From the NCBI GenBank assembly GCA_028673005.1, contig CM054120.1, forward strand, positions 57,658,057 through 57,722,056: 64,000 nt of DNA. Reading direction: 5' to 3'. The DNA comes from Tanypteryx hageni (lineage: Eukaryota > Arthropoda > Insecta > Odonata > Petaluridae). This document shows positions 23,079 to 33,587 of this stretch, piece by piece. The notes under the pieces were generated by a model, which ran no database searches, was not told the origin of the DNA, and saw nothing but the letters and a program-made list of their open reading frames with translations. Both the position numbers and the translations under genes were made by a program. Positions within the stretch are counted from its first letter, which is position 1. Every line of letters begins with the position of its first letter.

Positions 23079-23960
23079 ATCTTTGGTCGATGTCGATGGG
23101 AAGGATCGTGCGGTTGGTGAAGGAAGACGTATCCACCGCACGATACGTTGGCAGTCCCTTCAACGCCCAGACTTAGTGTCACCTTCATCGCAGTATTTGG
23201 ACTGCCGTCTCACATACGGGTGGCAGCTGCCATCAAACAGGTCACTTCGAAATGCAGGTCCGGAATGCCTCGACGAGGCTCCTGATGACTTTGCTGGAGT
23301 TGCACCGAGCCGCCGTCAGGGAACTGGAGGAGATGGGCGCCCAGTACTACACCCAGCCTCTAGAGTTGAGTCGTGGCACGAGGCTTGTTATTCGCGGAGC
23401 GGTTACCGACTACCCAGCGGACGAGATCGCGGATGAACTCTCCGAGAAGGGATTCGTCTTGCGCGGAGTTAAGGACCTGACTGAGAAACACGGTGGCGAG
23501 GGGCGTCCCCCCAGGCGCTGCATCGCCACCGTGGAGAGGCAGCTGGGAAAAGTTGCAGTGGACAACATATCCAGCGTCTGCGACTGGAAAGTCACAATCG
23601 AGCACTTCAGGTGGGACCGATCCCCTGATGTGCTACAAATGGACACCTCGCCGCCGCGTGAAAATGCTGCCGCGCCGCTTCATGTGCGCCGGTGTTTATC
23701 CGTCCCGGTAATGTTCCAACTTCCCCATCACGACTCCGAAGTGCGTACACTTCGAGGGATTCAATCTGGCCTCAAACCGACAGTACCCGGTCTTCCTCGA
23801 AGTACGGAAGAAGTACGACGAGGCAATATGCCGGGACTAAACACAACATCAACACCGCCATCGTCAGCCCCCTAAACTGTGGAAGACGACGAAATCGGCG
23901 AGGTCCGTCAATATAGAGGTGCCATTTGCTGACATCGCGGCAGCTCCGGCCTCCGGGACA
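23079..23960 (+). pseudogene. Jockey A ORF1 (gag-like, PRE_C2HC type)
   Basis: The frame at 23252-23875 gives TRLVIRGAVTDYPADEIADELSEKGFVLRGVKDLT, then a basic stretch and RCIATVERQLGKVAVDNI...WKVTIEHFRW. This is the PRE_C2HC region of jockey ORF1 nucleic-acid-binding proteins. Shifting frame, KCVHFEGFNLASNRQYPVFLEVRKKYDEA follows at about 23740-23830, in the place of the second zinc knuckle (TASYRGCPxxxE type). The Cys/His residues of the knuckles are mostly lost and at least two frameshifts are needed. In live elements ORF1 coats the RNA and delivers it to the nucleus. Confidence 0.75.
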
Positions 23961-24251
23961 CCAGCTGCCCTTCAGATTGTGCGTCCAGAAAAGCAGCACA
24001 GACAGCCAGCCTACATCACCAAGATCACTATTCCTGCTACATCCTGGGACGCTCCAGTTGCTGCGGTATTTGTTCCGGCTTCTGCTGATTCCCCGATGAC
24101 TCTAGCAGCCCAAAACGGGACTGGTGACGAAGCAATCTGGTCAACAATAACTACAATATGCAGTTCTCTCCGCAGATACGTCACGTCGTCCCAAGGCTAA
24201 CTGTGCCTGTCCCTGATGGAGGAACTGACACGAGGACATCAACAGACTACC

Positions 24252-24930
24252 AATGGCTGCTAAAGGCATCACCATCTTCAAGTGTAACGCCAACGGAATC
24301 AAGGGGAAGACGGAAGAACATCGAGCGTTTTTTGAGGACAAGGGAGCCGCGTTGGCATCAGTAAACGAGACCTACCTACAGCCTACGGAACCATGGAAGC
24401 TCCCGGGTTAAATGATCTACCAGGCGTAAAAAGTGGCGGCACAAGCAGCAACGCAGCGACGTCGCGGCTTTGGATGTGGGGCTGCAATCTGCGTGAACCA
24501 CACCAACAGGCACTGGCTGCACCCGATTAGGACTCTCCAGGGGATGGAGGCGAATTTTCTTGGCATGCGCACCAGCAGGGGATGGATGAAGGTCTCATTG
24601 ACTTATTACCAGCCGCAAGCACCGTGGGTCCCTGACAGCCGACTCGAGCTTTTCGGGTATGGCGAAGAGCTCTCCATTATCATCGGGAACATCAACGAGA
24701 AGCCCCGCAGTTTGCACTCCAGGGTATTCAACCAGCGTGGCGTTCGTCTGCGGGACTTCTCCAACGAGGAACGCCTAAGCGTGCTGACCACGGCTGTGCC
24801 AACGTATCTGCCGTCCGCCGAAATCCTGGACATCGCGGTTTGCTCGAATCCTCCGGGCGTCGGCGAGCATGTACGGACTTCCAACCTGGAAAAGTCGCGG
24901 AATGTTTCCCGTCTTTCACGAGTATAGAAC
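24252..24930 (+). pseudogene. Jockey A ORF2, AP-type endonuclease domain
   Basis: It begins ATG-GITIFKCNANGIKGKTEEHRAFF, the N-terminal strand of retrotransposon AP-like endonucleases with the conserved Asn. SVNETYLQP follows, where the catalytic Glu is kept. The next parts are GAAICVNH, IIIGNINEKPRSLHSRVFNQRGVRLRDF (GDxNAKH-type block with D changed to N) and YLPSAEILDIAVC. There are two in-frame stops after WKLPG (about 24409-24430). The protein stops before any RT domain. Confidence 0.8.
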
Positions 24931-24999
24931 TTTAGAAGGAGGATGGAGACAGACAGACCGTGAGGAGGATCATGCAGCGCGAGTGCATCCTTATACTAA

Positions 25000-26050
25000 C
25001 CAGCAGAATATTTCATTGTTATTCCGTTACTACGTTTCGTTTTGTTACCCCTCCAAGTGGACAAATCTACCGGGTATATTTATGTATCTCTACCTTTCAT
25101 TTTTCACTTGATGGTGTTTTTTTCCTGTTCCGCTGACAGTTTTACTGATTAATAGAGATTAAGATTCTTGTTATTATCCGGCGTAGAGAATTGGTGACCT
25201 AATCTTTTGATGATTGTTGTCATCGCAACAAGCTCCAGAGAAAATATGGTAAATAATTCAAAATCTATGTGGACAATTGCGGCTAAACTGCTGAGTTTAG
25301 TTACATTTGAAGACATCATAAATGGTATCCCGACATCTATGAATGTCAGCATGTCACAAATTTCTTATTGTTTGATTTAACCTAGCCATTTCATTTTTAA
25401 TGTTTGTTGGTAACGATTACCAGAGTTAGAATTTTCTAACCCCACTTGGGCTTGGATACTTTTAAATATATTTCTATCAATGTATACCTGCAGTGATTTT
25501 TTCATTATTTTTTGACAGTGAAATTCTTGTGGCTCTCCTTGAACAATGAGGCATGCATAATTCTTGGGCCAGCTGCCGAAATATTTAGCCTTGTACTTTT
25601 ATAACTGTAAATCAATTACAGGGCTGGCACCCCTTTTTGTTGGTCGTATAACTATAGTATAACGGTTGCTATCCATTTTCAATATAAACCTGTTGGCAAA
25701 TAATATTTTCTTATATAATTGGCCAGTAACTCTGCAATTATATTATGTTAAATTACTTCTGAAATTTTGTGATCATTCCTGACTCAGAAATTTGAACTTC
25801 AAACTTGGTGTGAGGCGTGCGTTTGTAAACTCTCGAGTGAGACTTTAGTTTGAAAAACTATATATTGAGTGATTTTATCAAAAAAGGGAGGCTGTTTAAT
25901 GTTTAACTCTCAGACAGATTATTCTGTTCTCCAGAAGTTCGCCAGAAGATTTTGTGTTCGAACTGAATCCATCGAAGTACTCCATTAAAGACGCAACCCG
26001 TCATACGCGCGCATTTAGACATTCACTACACATTCGGCTAGGCGCGTACT
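25000..26050. repeat. Repeat family S, block 1
   Basis: It is similar to 34440-35650, 49120-50240 and 62700-63700. Shared phrases include 'atttcattgttattcc.ttac', 'cctccaagtgga', 'cacaaatttcttattgttt.att', 'tttgttggtaa' and 'gtgcgtttgtaaactct'. It is AT-rich with no coding capacity. Here and at 49120 it leads directly into a DIRS-like copy. Confidence 0.65.
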
Positions 26051-26592
26051 AACTGAGATCTTAATATAATAAGAAACAGACATTAGCTATTAAAAGATTT
26101 AACCAATAGCTATTCGAGAGTGGCGCGCCGTCTCCTCGTGAACATATTCATAGAGCAAGCATCAAACCTGTAAACGTTCCGGAACGCGGCCCGTAAGACA
26201 CGAGTGTCGAACCTGAGAATGAGTGAGAAGACACAGGATACATACGGACGAGCGGGCAGTGCGAGAGCACCTTAACATGCGCGTGCCCCGACGTTACGTT
26301 CGCAGATTTAAAGAAGGAGACGCAATCAGGCTACGTGGTCCTGTTGTAAGGATGCCGAAAGACATCGTATAGTCAGCCGCAGCGCCACACTCATTATTTA
26401 CTCTATGGGTGAATCAGGCCATTAAGGCACGCTATCTCAGGTCAATGCGCCCTTCGGATGATTCCCCGCTCGCTCAATCACCCACTTCAGGGGAAGACTA
26501 GCGCTTGACCTTTGTAACTCATGTTAGTATATAAGCTCGGTTCATCCCTGAGGTTGGGCGGTGTTTCCTCGCGACTCCTCTGTCAGTAGGAT

Positions 26593-26908
26593 TGGCTGTG
26601 TTAGCGTCAACCTTGACCGGCTAGCCCTTCCTACGGGACTAGGATCGCCCGTCCCTCCGCGGTCCCTCGTTCGTTGGTCCAGCTACGTTTCTGTCAAACC
26701 TCGACCGGCCCGTCCGCCTTCGCTGGCTACGTTTGCGTCGGAACTGACTGGCTAGCAGCTCCTACGAGACCAGGGTCGCCAAGGTGCCCCGCGCCACCAC
26801 CCCCTTGCAGGATTTAGCCGAGTAAGCATGTTGGGTATTACTGATCACCTGTTGTACTCTATGTAACGTTTGGGTATTACTGATCTCCTTTTGTATCCTA
26901 TGTGACGC
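26593..26908. repeat. Short tandem repeats inside DIRS copy 1
   Basis: Two sets are present. GC-rich imperfect repeats carry 'gctacgttt.cgtc...ctgac(t/c)ggc' at 26593-26675, 26676-26723 and 26724-26780. A 39-bp pair beginning 'ttgggtattactgat' lies at 26831 and 26870. Both lie in the part absent from DIRS copy 2. Confidence 0.75.
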
Positions 26909-27093
26909 TTGGCAATATATTCCTTCTCGTACTAAAACGTCTTACGAATACTCGACACTCCCTATGTCGCTACGACAGTCCGACAAGACGACGCTGACGT
27001 ACTACGTCTTTATATCCGTTTTCGTGACCTGCGAAAAACTAAGCCGCTCTTGCGAAGGAATATCCACGAGATTGCCACACTGCTAGCATCAGA

Positions 27094-28205
27094 TTGGGAA
27101 CTCCTTCCAAAAACTTTCAAGATGCTTATTTACAATCGCTTGCGACTGTTTTGATTCGTCGAAGCAAATGTCTGGTCAACTGCAATGATACTGCTAGCGC
27201 CTTCTTCCGATGTCTTAAACTTTCCATCGGACTTCATGCCGCCCGCTCCTCCTCCGATTATCATCCAGCAGGTTGTGCCATCCCGCCCTCCGTCAACGAC
27301 GCGATGCAGGTTTTACCAATCGAGGACGGGGACGTCGTTCTGGTAGCGGTAGCACCCCCACCTGCTCCTAGCTCCAGTGGGTGTTTTGGCGACTACGCTC
27401 TGCATAATTTTCCGCAGTCGGATGCGTACGATCTCCCTGATATTCCCGCGCTGCTACGTTTTCGGATTCTGGCGGCCCAGATGTCGCAGTATCCTTCATT
27501 TCCTCCCATGGATTCACCAGCTTCGGAGGATGCAGGTTCCGTCTACGATTCCGACACAGTTGCATCAGTCTCTTCTTTCCTCTCGGAGGGGGTCTTCTTC
27601 TCCTACGGAAGCGGACGATACATGCGATCTTCTGTTCGCTCCGGTCCACTGGACACCTCCGATGCCATCCCGCTGAACATGCCGGAGCCACCTGCCATCA
27701 CGCAACTAGTCGTACCGAACCGTGAGTTTACTCCGTTGTTTGTAGAAGCCCCCTTCCATTATGCGTGTGCTTCGGCATTAGCAACTATTCACATAGGTGC
27801 TAATCTTCCTAAACCTGTCGACGCTGCATGGGTTTTTTCCTTTCCACTAGTTCCTTGTCTCTGGTAAATTACCTTATTTACTTTGTGCGAAGAACGATTC
27901 TGTCACGGTCTAAGCCTGTATGTATATTGCGCGTACATCGTAATCCAATACCATCCGGGAGATTTTGTTTGATACACGAACTATCTCCTTGGATGCCTTT
28001 TATCGTAAACCCCGGTTTCGACAATGAGACTTGGCCAAGACCTTGGCTTCTTTACTCCCCATGTGTACGGCTTGTTAAGCTGTATTTTCAGACAGTGTTT
28101 CACCAAATTCCCATTTGTAAGGACCATCAAAATTATTACAGGATCTACGCATCTGGGCAATATTATACGTTCACCAGACTTCCTATTGGTCTCAGCTTAG
28201 CACCG
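27094..28205 (+). pseudogene. DIRS-like ORF (gag/RT N-terminal part), copy 1
   Basis: The frame 27094-27867 encodes a low-complexity Ser/Pro/Asp-rich protein. Its first codon is TTG, so the true start is elsewhere. It holds MPEPPAITQLVVPNREFTPLFVEAPF and GANLPKP, both recurring in copy 2. A second frame (27828-28205) continues as SKPVCILR and then FHQIPICKDHQNYYRIYASGQYYTFTRLPIGLSLAPA. That is the RT segment where DIRS-type enzymes read 'AYFQIPI...FTRLPFGL'. The YLDD box is missing because the copy ends there. The RT assignment rests on copy 2, which keeps YLDDWLL. Confidence 0.6.
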
Positions 28206-29677
28206 GCACTCATGCGGAAACAAAAGCTTCGTAACTTAAACCATGAAATCCGAGACCGTGTGCGACTCCTGAAATCAAAGAGATGGGAGGAGAAGCTAGA
28301 ATCCCTGAATTTCGAAGATAAAAGTATCTGGAAATTGACACGCACCCCTCGTGATACGCCTATGGTAGACCCGCCACTGATCATAGGCACTACAAAAATA
28401 TACGGAGCCAAAGAGAAGGCAGACCATTTGGCAGATTACTTAGAAGGATTATTTCAACCGAACCCTGGGACACCTGAGTCAGGCGACGAGACTGAAGTCA
28501 TAGAGCCATTTACACCAGGCGAGAACTCAGTGGTTCCGGAACTCTTGTCGGAAGACGTTGCCACTGTTATCCGCAGACTTTCACTGAGGAAATCCCCAGG
28601 ACCAGATGGAATCTCAAATGAGTTTTTTAAGAGAATCCCGAGAGCTGCTGGGGAATACTTAGCAGTCATAGCACAAAGCTCGATCATAATAGGCCACTTC
28701 CCAAACATATGGAAGAAAGCTAATATATGTTGAATCCCGAAGGGAAGAGGGGCCTCAACGCCCAAGAAATTCCGGCCAATCTCCCTCCTTGACGGGCTCG
28801 GGAAAAACATGGAAAATTTGCTGATCCCATACATACAGGAGCACTGTGAAGCGGAAAGAATCCTCCCCTCTGAGCAGTTTGGTTTGAGGGAGAGTAGGAG
28901 CACCGTACAGCAACTCCAGCGAGTTGTTGAGTTTATCGCGGACTCCTTTAACAGAAAGAGGTGCTCGGCCGGCGCATTTTTCGACATATCTAAAGCCTTT
29001 TACCGTGTCTGGCATGAAAGAATCCAAAACAAAATGACAAGGATGAAATTCCCTGCCTGGCAGGTGAGACTCATTCACTCGTATCTCTCGGAGCGAAGCT
29101 TTAACGTGGTGTGGCGCCATGAGAGCAGCTGCGAGAGGAATTCCTTGGAAGGAGTACCTCAGGGGTCGGTACTGGGACCCTTGATGTTTAACATTTTGAC
29201 GTCAGACATCCCCAGGATGCAGGAAGACTGGAATGTCATGCTCGCCATATATGCAGATGACGCATCCCTCATCTCCCGCAGTCTCAAACCGGAAGTGGCT
29301 TTCAAATACCTGCAGGCAGCCATTACCAAACTAGCCACCTGGTACGCCAAATGGCGTATCGCTCTGAATCCGGGAAAAACACAGGCTGTGCTTTTCACCC
29401 CGAGGAAAGCCCGAACCCGCCAAACCTGCATGTTCACGGGACAAGTATCCCGTGGAGCGACAAGACCACATACTTAGGGGTCATGATTGATAAGAGATTG
29501 ACTTTTCGGTCTCATGTGGGGAACGCCATTCATAAAGGAGCGAGAACTAGAGCTAAACAGCAGCCGTTATACATGTCGGGGTCGGTCTCCCTAAAGACAA
29601 AGATCCGGCTATACGAATCAATCACACGGCCAATACTGACATACGCTGCTCCGATCTGGTCTGGCATGATAAGGGGA
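28206..29677 (+). pseudogene. Jockey F reverse transcriptase, main part
   Basis: It carries the pre-RT segment (KQKLRNLNHEIRDRV...WEEKLESLN), then LRKSPGPDGISNEFFKRIP and NIWKKANIC. After one in-frame TGA (28731-28733) the same frame continues with KKFRPISLLDGLGKNMENLL, FGLRESRSTVQQL, FFDISKAFYRVWHE, LEGVPQGSVLGPLMFN and IYADDASLI. The catalytic YADD is intact. WRIALNPGKTQAVLF follows. A frameshift near 29430 moves to the frame with TTYLGVMIDKRLTF and ITRPILTYAAPIWSGM. Apart from one stop and one frameshift it is well preserved, suggesting a younger insertion than its neighbours. Confidence 0.9.
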
Positions 29678-30416
29678 CCATTGCAGCGAAGTATAAAAGT
29701 ATTATTTTCGGTGCAAAAACCTCCACTGATACGCTAAGTGCTAATGACAAAATATAGATAGAATATAGAAATAAAGAAATATAACAATCCAACAGGTTAA
29801 ATTTGAACTGATTTAAGTAATACCACAATACAAAAATACACCTCATAGGTGAAGGCGATTCGAATCGAATCTTAGTTAATATCAGTTACATCACATCCAA
29901 TAGTTACTATCACTCTTCCGGCTCCCGGTAGGTCAATGTCCACTCAAAACTGAATAGTTTCTTCCTCAGCCGAGTAGAATGGAATGGCACACACCTGCGT
30001 CAAATTCTCCTCTCGGTGCTCAGCTGTGTGTCTCGTCGCTCGGGAGGCCACTATCGGAATATGGGCTGTCACGTGACGTCGGTGGTGAAGGAGGGAGGGA
30101 ATGACGTCAGGCGGATAATTCGAAATAGTTGAATTATTCTCGATGACTGGTCGCTTTTCCACTGTTGTTGCATAACCATGGGAAAGAGGGAAGGTTAAAG
30201 AGGTGAGGGGTAATTAGGGTATATCAAGGAGAGAGGCACCCCGGGAGGGCATGTCGACCGTGGCGTGGCGTTCGTGGGTGTGGCGTTCAGTCCGGCGATA
30301 TCACGAATATCGGCGATTTACGATAGCGGCGATATTCGAACTAGCGATATCGTAATAGCATGTTCGTACATGCGATTCGTTAATTGCTATCGTATAAGTG
30401 CGAGAGTAAAAAGGGA
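29678..30416. mobile_element. Unidentified 739-bp insertion in jockey F
   Basis: GGGGA flanks both sides (29673-29677 and 30417-30421). The jockey frame is in register from one side to the other if the insert and one GGGGA are removed, which marks it as a clean insertion with a 5-bp target duplication. It contains no transposase or RT. A 5-bp duplication suits an LTR-type or other DDE integrase, but the ends do not read TG...CA. The right third (30292-30400) is rich in GATATC/CGATAT-like palindromes. Confidence 0.65.
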
Positions 30417-30828
30417 GGGGAGAAAAAATCGCCAAACCATCCAAAGCGAGACTTCAAACCATTGAAAAAAGGACACTCCGAGCAGCCATACACCCAAGGC
30501 CTGGCACGGTAAACGACCTCTACCAGATATCTGGTACCACCCCTGTACTTTCTCACGTTAGGAATATATCCGTAAATTTCTTCAGTAAAGGAGAAAACCA
30601 CAGGGACGAAATAGTCAGAGACCTCTCCATGGCAACCGCCAATTTCTGGGATAAACATAAACGGCCAAGATCCTCCACGGGGGAGGAATCAGACATTCCT
30701 CTCCCAAAACGGAAAAGAAGAGAATAAGGGGCAAAGGCTGCCCAGACCCTAGCGTTCTTATGTAGGGAAAAAACCGACAAGGAAAAAGCCCTGAGAGAGG
30801 CAAGATTCCTACTAACAAGAGACACGAC
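30417..30828 (+). pseudogene. Jockey F reverse transcriptase, C-terminal part and 3' end
   Basis: The frame gives KIAKPSKARLQTIEKRTLRAAIHPRPGTVNDLYQISGTTPV followed by NISVNFF and DIVRDL-like sequence. It ends at a stop after KRKRRE near 30725. This is the 'LQxxQNKxLRxIxxAPxxTxxxDLxxxLxIxxV' tail of jockey RT proteins, continuing the frame left at 29677. The remaining ~100 bp is presumably 3' UTR; no poly-A tail is seen before the next element. Confidence 0.8.
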
Positions 30829-31012
30829 GATCTCACTTCATCTCCTAAAGATGCAGACTGCATCGTCTGCAAAACGTCGAGAGCCAGAAAAAACGCCGAC
30901 GCAGCGATACACGAAAACCTCCACCAGCATTCAGCAACGCTGCGAAATCCTTCAACTCAAATTGATATCCCTCTACGGGGAGGACATCCAGAAGAAGACA
31001 AGTAGATTCGAG
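30829..31012 (+). repeat. Penelope 5' pseudo-LTR (partial)
   Basis: It matches 33404-33587 closely over 184 bp. The hammerhead-like core is damaged here: CTAAAGA (30845-30851) replaces CTGACGA, and AAAAC (30871) replaces GAAAC. The 6-bp hairpin between them (GCAGAC/GTCTGC) is kept. Confidence 0.85.
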
Positions 31013-32896
31013 CGTCTCCGCAAACAGAAGTGCAAACTTTTGTCATCACTAGTCTTTCATCTACGGTGCCGGGATACAGACACGATACCAACTTATGTCA
31101 AGGTAAAGCATCACATATAATCCCAGGCTGCAAAGAAGATTCTATATCGGACAAGCCAAGCAATCCTGCGTGAACGCATCCGCTCCACGAGATACGCGCT
31201 CTTGCAATGTGCTCATAATCTCTACCATCTCCACCTAGAGCTCGCCTCCGTTATGTCTCACGAAGACTGGGACCAGATTGACCATATCAATGCCAGTTCC
31301 TCAACAAAAATCCAGCGGTCTTTCACGGATAAGCAGGTTAACAAATTTGAAAGTCTCCGTAAGAAACAACATCCAGATCCGACGCCGAGCCACGACAAGA
31401 CGATTTCCAACCTACCGGGCATCATTTTCTCCGATGCAGCAAAATTAGTCTTAGCGAAAGATCTGAACTTCGCGATCGCTCCCAAAAAATACCTAAGGAA
31501 GAAATTTTCGTGGGAGTGAAAGCGGTCATCCGAAATCTGAATTCGAACCAAGCAGAAGATATACGCCAACAAGTGGCGCATATTATTCTTAAAGCAAGAT
31601 TACCATCCTCCAACATCTCCACAGCCGAAAGACAGGCCATCAAAGATTTGAAAAACAACAAATGTATCGTGATTTTACCGACTGATAAGGGAAATGCCCC
31701 CGTAATTATCTCCAAGGAGGACTAAGACGAGAAGTTCCGCAATCTGCTGGACGATCCAATTAACTCCACAATCAAAGGCGACCCGACGATGAAAACGGAA
31801 AGGAAATTCCGAGAGCTGAATAAGAAATCCTCCATACATATTGAAGACCAACGAAACCTACTGCCATCATCATCCAGGCCTCAAACGACTGTATGGGTTA
31901 CCAAAAATACACATAAACGACGTTCTCCTGTGACCCATCGTCAGCGCTATCAGCTCCCCAACACATCGGCTGTCAAAATACCTCGCACGCAGCTTACAGA
32001 CGTACGTAGGCGGAACGGAGTCGCACGTAAAGAATTCAGCACATTTCATAGAAAGCCTGAACGACATAAAAGTATCGGAGAACGATATTCTAGTAAGATT
32101 TGTCGTGACCACACTCTTCACTTAGGTTCCCATTAAGGACTCCATCTAGATCTCGAAGGAGTTTATACATCATGGACTTCCGGCAGACTATCCGTATTTA
32201 ACAGAATTCTGCCTCACCAACAACTACTTCCTGAGAAACGGAGAGATTTACGAGCAGAAGGAAGGAGCAGCTATGGGCTGTCCTCTCTCCCTCGTCATAA
32301 CCAATCTGTGTATGGAGCGTTTCGAGTCTAAGGCGCTATCATCATGTGGTCTTCGTCCTTCTTGCTGGCTGCGTTACGTTGATAACACATTCGTCATTTG
32401 GCCCCATGGGATAAATAAACTTCAGGAGTTCCACCTTCTACTCAACCATGTCCACCCGGCCATCCAGTTCACCATGCAAGTCGAAGAGAACGGCGCCCTA
32501 CCATTTCTCGACGTCATGGTGAAGAAGAAACCTGACGGAAGCCTTGGACACAGCGTATTTCGGAAAAAGACGCACATTGATCGTTACATGCATGCTACCA
32601 CTCATCACCATTTTCAGCAGAAGGCATCAATAATCAAGACCCTGATTCAACGAGCAAAGACGATATCCGATCCCGAGTCCTTAAAAGACGAAGAAGAGCA
32701 TATAAGAAGTGCACACGTGAATAAGGGCTACAGTCACCCATTCATCCGGCGGTATATAAAACCGAAATGTAAACCTTCGGTGGAACGACCAAAACCCACA
32801 ACCTACGTAAAAATTCCCTTCATCGCCGCGACATTAGAACGCATAGCCAGGATACTACGAAAAGAATATATCGTCGTCCGTTTTAACACGCTATGA
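30960..32896 (+). pseudogene. Penelope-like reverse transcriptase
   Basis: The N-terminal part runs in three frames to 31725, with KDLNFAIAPKKYLRKKF, IKDLKNNKCIVILPTDKGNAPVIIS and DDPINSTIKGDPT. YGLPKIH and NDILVRFVVTTLFT follow in another frame around 31890-32120. The 32273-32896 frame is long and clean. It has GCPLSLVITNLCMERFE, CWLRYVDNTFVIW, the active-site box with the second Asp changed to Asn (YVDD to YVDN), IQFTMQVEENGALPFLDVMVKK and HVNKGYSHPFI. Penelope RTs are related to telomerase and use this LPFLDV motif. At least three frameshifts or stops break the reading frame. Confidence 0.9.
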
Positions 32897-33253
32897 AAAA
32901 TAAAAGAAAAACTTCCTTCTGCGAAAGATGCACTCGACCCGCTAACATCGGATGGAGTCTACAGGATTCCTTGCAGCTGCTGACACTTCTACGTCGGACC
33001 AACAGGACGATCCATTCGCTGTCTCTTAGCCGAACAAAAACGGGCCATGATGTACAAGAAATGGAGGGAGTTGGCCATAGCGGAGCACTTCACCTCCGGC
33101 CCTGGACATAAAATCACGCTCGAAGAAACGAAATTACTCGCGAAAGATGATCGATATTTTCCGAGGTTAATTCGCGAAGCTATTGAAATCGAAAAACATC
33201 CAGTAAATTTCAACCGAGACGACGGTTTGCACATCAGCAGTACATGGAAGTGA
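32897..33253 (+). pseudogene. Penelope-like GIY-YIG endonuclease domain
   Basis: GVYRIPCSC followed by HFYVGPTGRSIRCLLAEQ marks the GIY-YIG core (VYxIPCxCGxxYVGxTGRS). An in-frame stop lies between the two halves and the Arg-containing helix is present. The 33047-33253 frame continues with HFTSGPGHKI, KLLAKDDRYFPRLIREAIEIEKHPVNFNRDDG and ISSTWK at the stop, the typical C-terminus of Penelope proteins. In live elements it nicks target DNA for priming. Confidence 0.9.
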
Positions 33254-33403
33254 CTCTTCCAACGGAAAAGTGAAAGGGAGGAAAAATACGTTGGAGTAAC
33301 CTCCAAAGATATAGATATAACAACTCGAACGAGCCAATCAGCGTTGGACAACGGTTATACTAGTAAGGCACGAGTGAATATAAAAGTCAGATCCCTACCA
33401 TCG

Positions 33404-33587
33404 GATCTCACTTCATCTCCTGACGATGCAGACAGCAACGTCTGCGAAACGTCGAGAGCAATAAATGCCGCCAACGCAGCGATACACGAAAACCTCCACC
33501 AGCATTCAGCAACGCTGCGAAAGCCTTCAACTCAAATTGATATCCCTATATGGGGAAGACATCCAGAGGTGGACAATTAGATTCGAG
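33404..33587 (+). repeat. Penelope 3' pseudo-LTR
   Basis: This is the second copy of the 184-bp terminal repeat. It holds the intact hammerhead-like core (see 33420-33450). Similarity to the 5' copy ends at 'attcgag', after which unrelated jockey ORF1 sequence begins. Confidence 0.85.
33420..33450 (+). ncRNA. Hammerhead-ribozyme-like motif in pseudo-LTR
   Basis: CTGACGA (33420-33426) is followed by T, a perfect 6-bp stem GCAGAC/GTCTGC (33428-33433 with 33440-33445) with loop AGCAAC, then GAAAC. CTGANGA-stem II-GAAA is the hammerhead core, and hammerheads are known from Penelope pseudo-LTRs. The extra T at the base of stem II is non-canonical, and stems I and III were not resolved, so activity is doubtful. 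Confidence 0.5.

Larger units (their letters stand above)
22981..24990 (+). mobile_element. Jockey-clade LINE A, 3'-truncated
   Basis: A GC-rich island in AT-rich repeats carries ORF1 followed by the endonuclease part of ORF2 on the + strand. No reverse transcriptase follows; similarity to family S resumes at about 25010. It is related to jockey B (59750-62640), with which it shares 'gagcaattt.ctgtta..catatc' at the left edge. Confidence 0.75.
26051..28205 (+). mobile_element. DIRS-like retrotransposon copy 1, truncated
   Basis: It is collinear with 50241-51900. Shared non-coding markers are 'ggaacgcggc', 'acacgagtgtcgaacctgagaa' and 'gacgctgacgtNctac'. Shared coding markers are LDTSDAIPL.MPEPPAI and the start of the RT palm. 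Compared with copy 2 it has an extra ~640 bp (26345-26985) containing GC-rich tandem repeats. It is cut at about 28205 by a jockey LINE. Confidence 0.6.
28206..30828 (+). mobile_element. Jockey-clade LINE F, 5'-truncated, split by an insert
   Basis: Reverse transcriptase sequence starts abruptly at about 28206 inside DIRS copy 1 and runs to a stop near 30725. A 739-bp unrelated insert (about 29678-30416) divides it. The 5' truncation is typical of LINE insertion. The Penelope-like element begins right after it. Confidence 0.8.
30829..33587 (+). mobile_element. Penelope-like element with two pseudo-LTRs
   Basis: Directly repeated 184-bp ends (30829-31012 and 33404-33587) flank an RT followed by a GIY-YIG endonuclease. 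This order and these tandem-type pseudo-LTRs are the hallmark of Penelope-like elements. The coding region has several frameshifts and the RT box reads YVDN, so it is inactive. Confidence 0.9.
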
